The notes below the pieces were generated by a model. It was not told the origin of the DNA and ran no database searches. It saw nothing but the letters and a program-made list of their open reading frames with translations. A stretch of DNA of 7,158 bases from Desulfocapsa sp. (GTDB taxonomy: Bacteria > Desulfobacterota > Desulfobulbia > Desulfobulbales > Desulfocapsaceae). How positions within the stretch are numbered: the first letter of the stretch is position 1; the number at the start of each line of letters is the position of its first letter. Shown here in pieces: positions 5,674-7,158 of this stretch. The stretch is from positions 1-7,158 of the forward strand of contig JAOZLI010000141.1 in assembly GCA_029934915.1 (NCBI GenBank), in the 5' to 3' direction. Position numbers and translations under genes: made by a program.

Positions 5674-6987
5674 ATGAACGAATCAAACCGTATCGAGTAT
5701 AAACGGGAGCTGACCGATTCGTTGGAAAAGGAGGCGGTTGCTTTTCTAAACTACCGTGACGGCGGGATCATTTATATCGGTCTGGATGACAAGAGCGGAG
5801 AACCGACAGGGTTACCCCAGGTGGATCAGCTGCAATTGAAGATCAAGGACAGGCTGAAAAATAATATCCGGCCTTCAACCCTGGGGTTGTTTGATGTCAT
5901 TTTGGAGAGGCGGGATGACAAAGAAGTGATCAAGCTCACTCTGGCGAGTGGCCCGGAAAAACCATATTACTTAAAAAAGCAGGGAATGTCGGCAAAGGGT
6001 TGTTTTTTTCGGGTGGGCAGTGCCTGCGAGCCGATGCCGGTACGAATGATCGAAGAGATTTTTTCCAGGCGCACCCGCCGTTCCATCGGTAAAATTAAGG
6101 CGCCGCGCCAGGATCTCTCCTTTGAGCAGTTGAGAATATATTATAACGAATCCGGCTTTGATTTGGGCCAGAGATTTACCGCCAACCTGGAGTTGTTGAC
6201 TGAGGATCAGGACTTTAATTATGCGGGCTATCTGCTGGCCGATCGAAACGGCGTGTCGGTGAAGGTCGCCAAATATCTCGGCATTGACCGGGTGGAACTG
6301 ATTGAAAACAACGAGTATGGTTTCTGCTCCCTGGTCAAAGCCACCAAGCAAGTGCTGGATAAACTGGCGGTTGAAAACCGGACAATGACCAAAATCACCG
6401 CCAAGGAGCGCATCGATCGGACACTGATTAACCCCATTGCACTCCGTGAGGCAGTGATTAATGCCATGGTTCATAATGATTATTCTAATGAGGCTCCTCC
6501 AAAGTTTGAGCTGTTCGACGATCGACTTGAGATCACTTCAGCGGGCGGTATCCCGCAGGGTCTGAGTCAGACGGAATTTTTTGGCGGCTATTCGATGCCG
6601 CGTAACAAAGAAATGATGAGAGTTTTCAAGGATCTTGAACTGGTAGAATATCTAGGCTCAGGACTTCCACGTATCCTGAAGTTTTATCCCCCGGAAATTT
6701 TTACTTTCAGCGACAACTTTATCCGGATGGTTATTCCCTATGCCACAGGGGACATCCAAGAAACTACCCAAGAAACTACCCAAGAAACTACCCAAGAAAA
6801 AATATTGGCCTGTATCCGTACAGAGCCGTCAATAACACGCCGACAGATGGCGCAAAAGATCAGTCTTTCAGAAGACGGCATTAAGTACCATCTCGGAAAA
6901 ATGAGAGCCCAGGGAAGAATTCGTCATGTTGGCCCAACTAAGGCCGGCTACTGGGAAATTATGTTGACCAATCCTAAAGATGATTAA
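5674..6987 (+). CDS. Schlafen AlbA_2 domain / ATP-binding protein with C-terminal winged helix
   Basis: 437-residue putative transcription-regulator or DNA-binding protein, often annotated 'ATP-binding protein' or 'RecG-like helicase' although no helicase motifs are present. Domains in order: an AlbA_2/Schlafen domain (about 6-118; EYKRELT, AFLNYRDGGIIYIGLDD, FFRVGSACEPM); a linker; a GHKL-like ATPase region (about 255-355; N-box REAVINAMVHNDY 258-270, DDRLEITSAGG 282-292, LGSGLPRI 327-334); a QETT tandem repeat (362-373); and a winged helix (about 375-430; SITRRQMAQKISLSEDGIKY, then HVGPTKAGYW). The start ATG has AAGAGG close upstream. It lies 46 bp after the radical SAM gene with no clear terminator between, so co-transcription is possible, but such genes are common mobile cargo and a functional link is not shown. 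It ends just before a terminator. Confidence 0.9.
   Translation: MNESNRIEYKRELTDSLEKEAVAFLNYRDGGIIYIGLDDKSGEPTGLPQVDQLQLKIKDRLKNNIRPSTLGLFDVILERRDDKEVIKLTLASGPEKPYYLKKQGMSAKGCFFRVGSACEPMPVRMIEEIFSRRTRRSIGKIKAPRQDLSFEQLRIYYNESGFDLGQRFTANLELLTEDQDFNYAGYLLADRNGVSVKVAKYLGIDRVELIENNEYGFCSLVKATKQVLDKLAVENRTMTKITAKERIDRTLINPIALREAVINAMVHNDYSNEAPPKFELFDDRLEITSAGGIPQGLSQTEFFGGYSMPRNKEMMRVFKDLELVEYLGSGLPRILKFYPPEIFTFSDNFIRMVIPYATGDIQETTQETTQETTQEKILACIRTEPSITRRQMAQKISLSEDGIKYHLGKMRAQGRIRHVGPTKAGYWEIMLTNPKDD
6757..6792 (+). repeat. In-frame 12-bp tandem repeat, three copies
   Basis: CAAGAAACTACC occurs three times exactly, followed by a partial copy CAAGAA from 6793. It encodes QETT three times plus QE, forming a hydrophilic linker between the ATPase region and the winged helix. 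The 12-bp unit keeps the reading frame whatever the copy number, so slippage would change linker length only. Confidence 0.95.
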
Positions 6988-6993
6988 GTAGCT

Positions 6994-7020
6994 GCCCCTT
7001 GAGTACCGAGGGGCCTTTTA
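6994..7020 (+). terminator. Intrinsic terminator after the AlbA_2 gene
   Basis: GCCCCTTG (6994-7001) pairs with CGAGGGGC (7007-7014) in an 8-bp stem (one T-G pair) with a 5-nt loop AGTAC, followed by CTTTTA. It begins 6 nt after the stop codon and should end the rightward transcript. Confidence 0.8.
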
Positions 7021-7041
7021 TGAAGGACCCTGTAGCAGTAA

Positions 7042-7071
7042 TTGGACCCATACAAAAAACAGTCTTTCAAT
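7042..7071 (+). promoter_or_regulatory. Weak candidate promoter for the last gene
   Basis: TTGGAC (7042-7047) and TTCAAT (7066-7071) are separated by 18 bp and lie between the terminator and the ATG at 7092. Both boxes are imperfect. The position after a terminator makes a promoter here necessary if the terminator is efficient. Confidence 0.3.
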
Positions 7072-7091
7072 AACCAATAAGTGAGAAAAAA

Positions 7092-7158
7092 ATGAACGAT
7101 ACTGACAAAGACAAGGAATTTTACGAAATGGCAGATGCCCATATTGCCATAGCCAATG
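7092..7158 (+). CDS. Probable DUF3144 family protein, N-terminal fragment
   Basis: Only 22 codons and one base are inside the window. The segment EFYEMADAHIAIAN resembles the start of DUF3144 proteins (small, soluble, function unknown), which typically begin with a short acidic leader followed by (F/Y)(Y/W)xxADxxIxxAN. The ATG is preceded by AAGTGAG about 7 nt upstream. It sits after a terminator, so it probably begins its own transcription unit. The call rests on this short motif alone. Confidence 0.55.
   Translation, partial: MNDTDKDKEFYEMADAHIAIAN

Noticed and set aside
5971..6474. 167-codon minus-strand ORF inside the AlbA_2 gene
   Set aside because: Antisense shadow of a clearly coding frame with intact domain motifs; no recognisable protein features.

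Overview
The window looks like a piece of a moderate-GC (mid-40s %, by eye) bacterial chromosome. It is probably Pseudomonadota: a gammaproteobacterium fits the ChrB and DUF3144-like genes best, but a Desulfobacterota-type lineage cannot be excluded. This assignment is an inference from gene families only. There are no rRNA, tRNA or CRISPR features.

Left half (1-3863, minus strand): a compact five-gene run read right to left. In transcription order it holds a full-length two-domain chromate-resistance protein ChrB, an unrecognised 97-aa acidic/basic helical protein, an HD-domain phosphohydrolase-like protein (HDIG, TIGR00295-like), an ABC ATPase and an ABC-2 permease. The permease is missing from a simple ATG-based ORF search because it starts at TTG inside the end of the ATPase gene. 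It carries a GldG-like extracytoplasmic domain and runs off the left edge. Gaps and overlaps of 14 bp, 1 bp overlap, 34 bp and 14 bp overlap suggest a single operon.

Middle (3864-4181): a divergent intergenic region. Next to chrB are two overlapping inverted repeats that could be its operator. Next to the rightward genes is a 176-178 bp palindrome with one exact centre of symmetry, imperfect terminal inverted repeats and an apparent CTATG (or TAT) target duplication. It looks like a MITE or foldback element inserted in the promoter/leader of the following gene.

Right half (4182-7158, plus strand): a 481-aa radical SAM/SPASM enzyme that resembles the SbtM maturases of thio(seleno)oxazole-type peptides, with an N-terminal region that looks like a peptide-recognition (PqqD-like) domain. 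No precursor peptide is visible in the window. It is followed 46 bp later by a Schlafen-AlbA_2/ATPase/winged-helix regulator-like protein with an in-frame 12-bp tandem repeat, then a good intrinsic terminator, then the first 22 codons of a probable DUF3144 protein.

The most interesting points are the symmetric palindromic element in front of the maturase gene, the orphan RiPP-type maturase, and the unusual chrB-HD-ABC/GldG operon that lacks chrA within the window.
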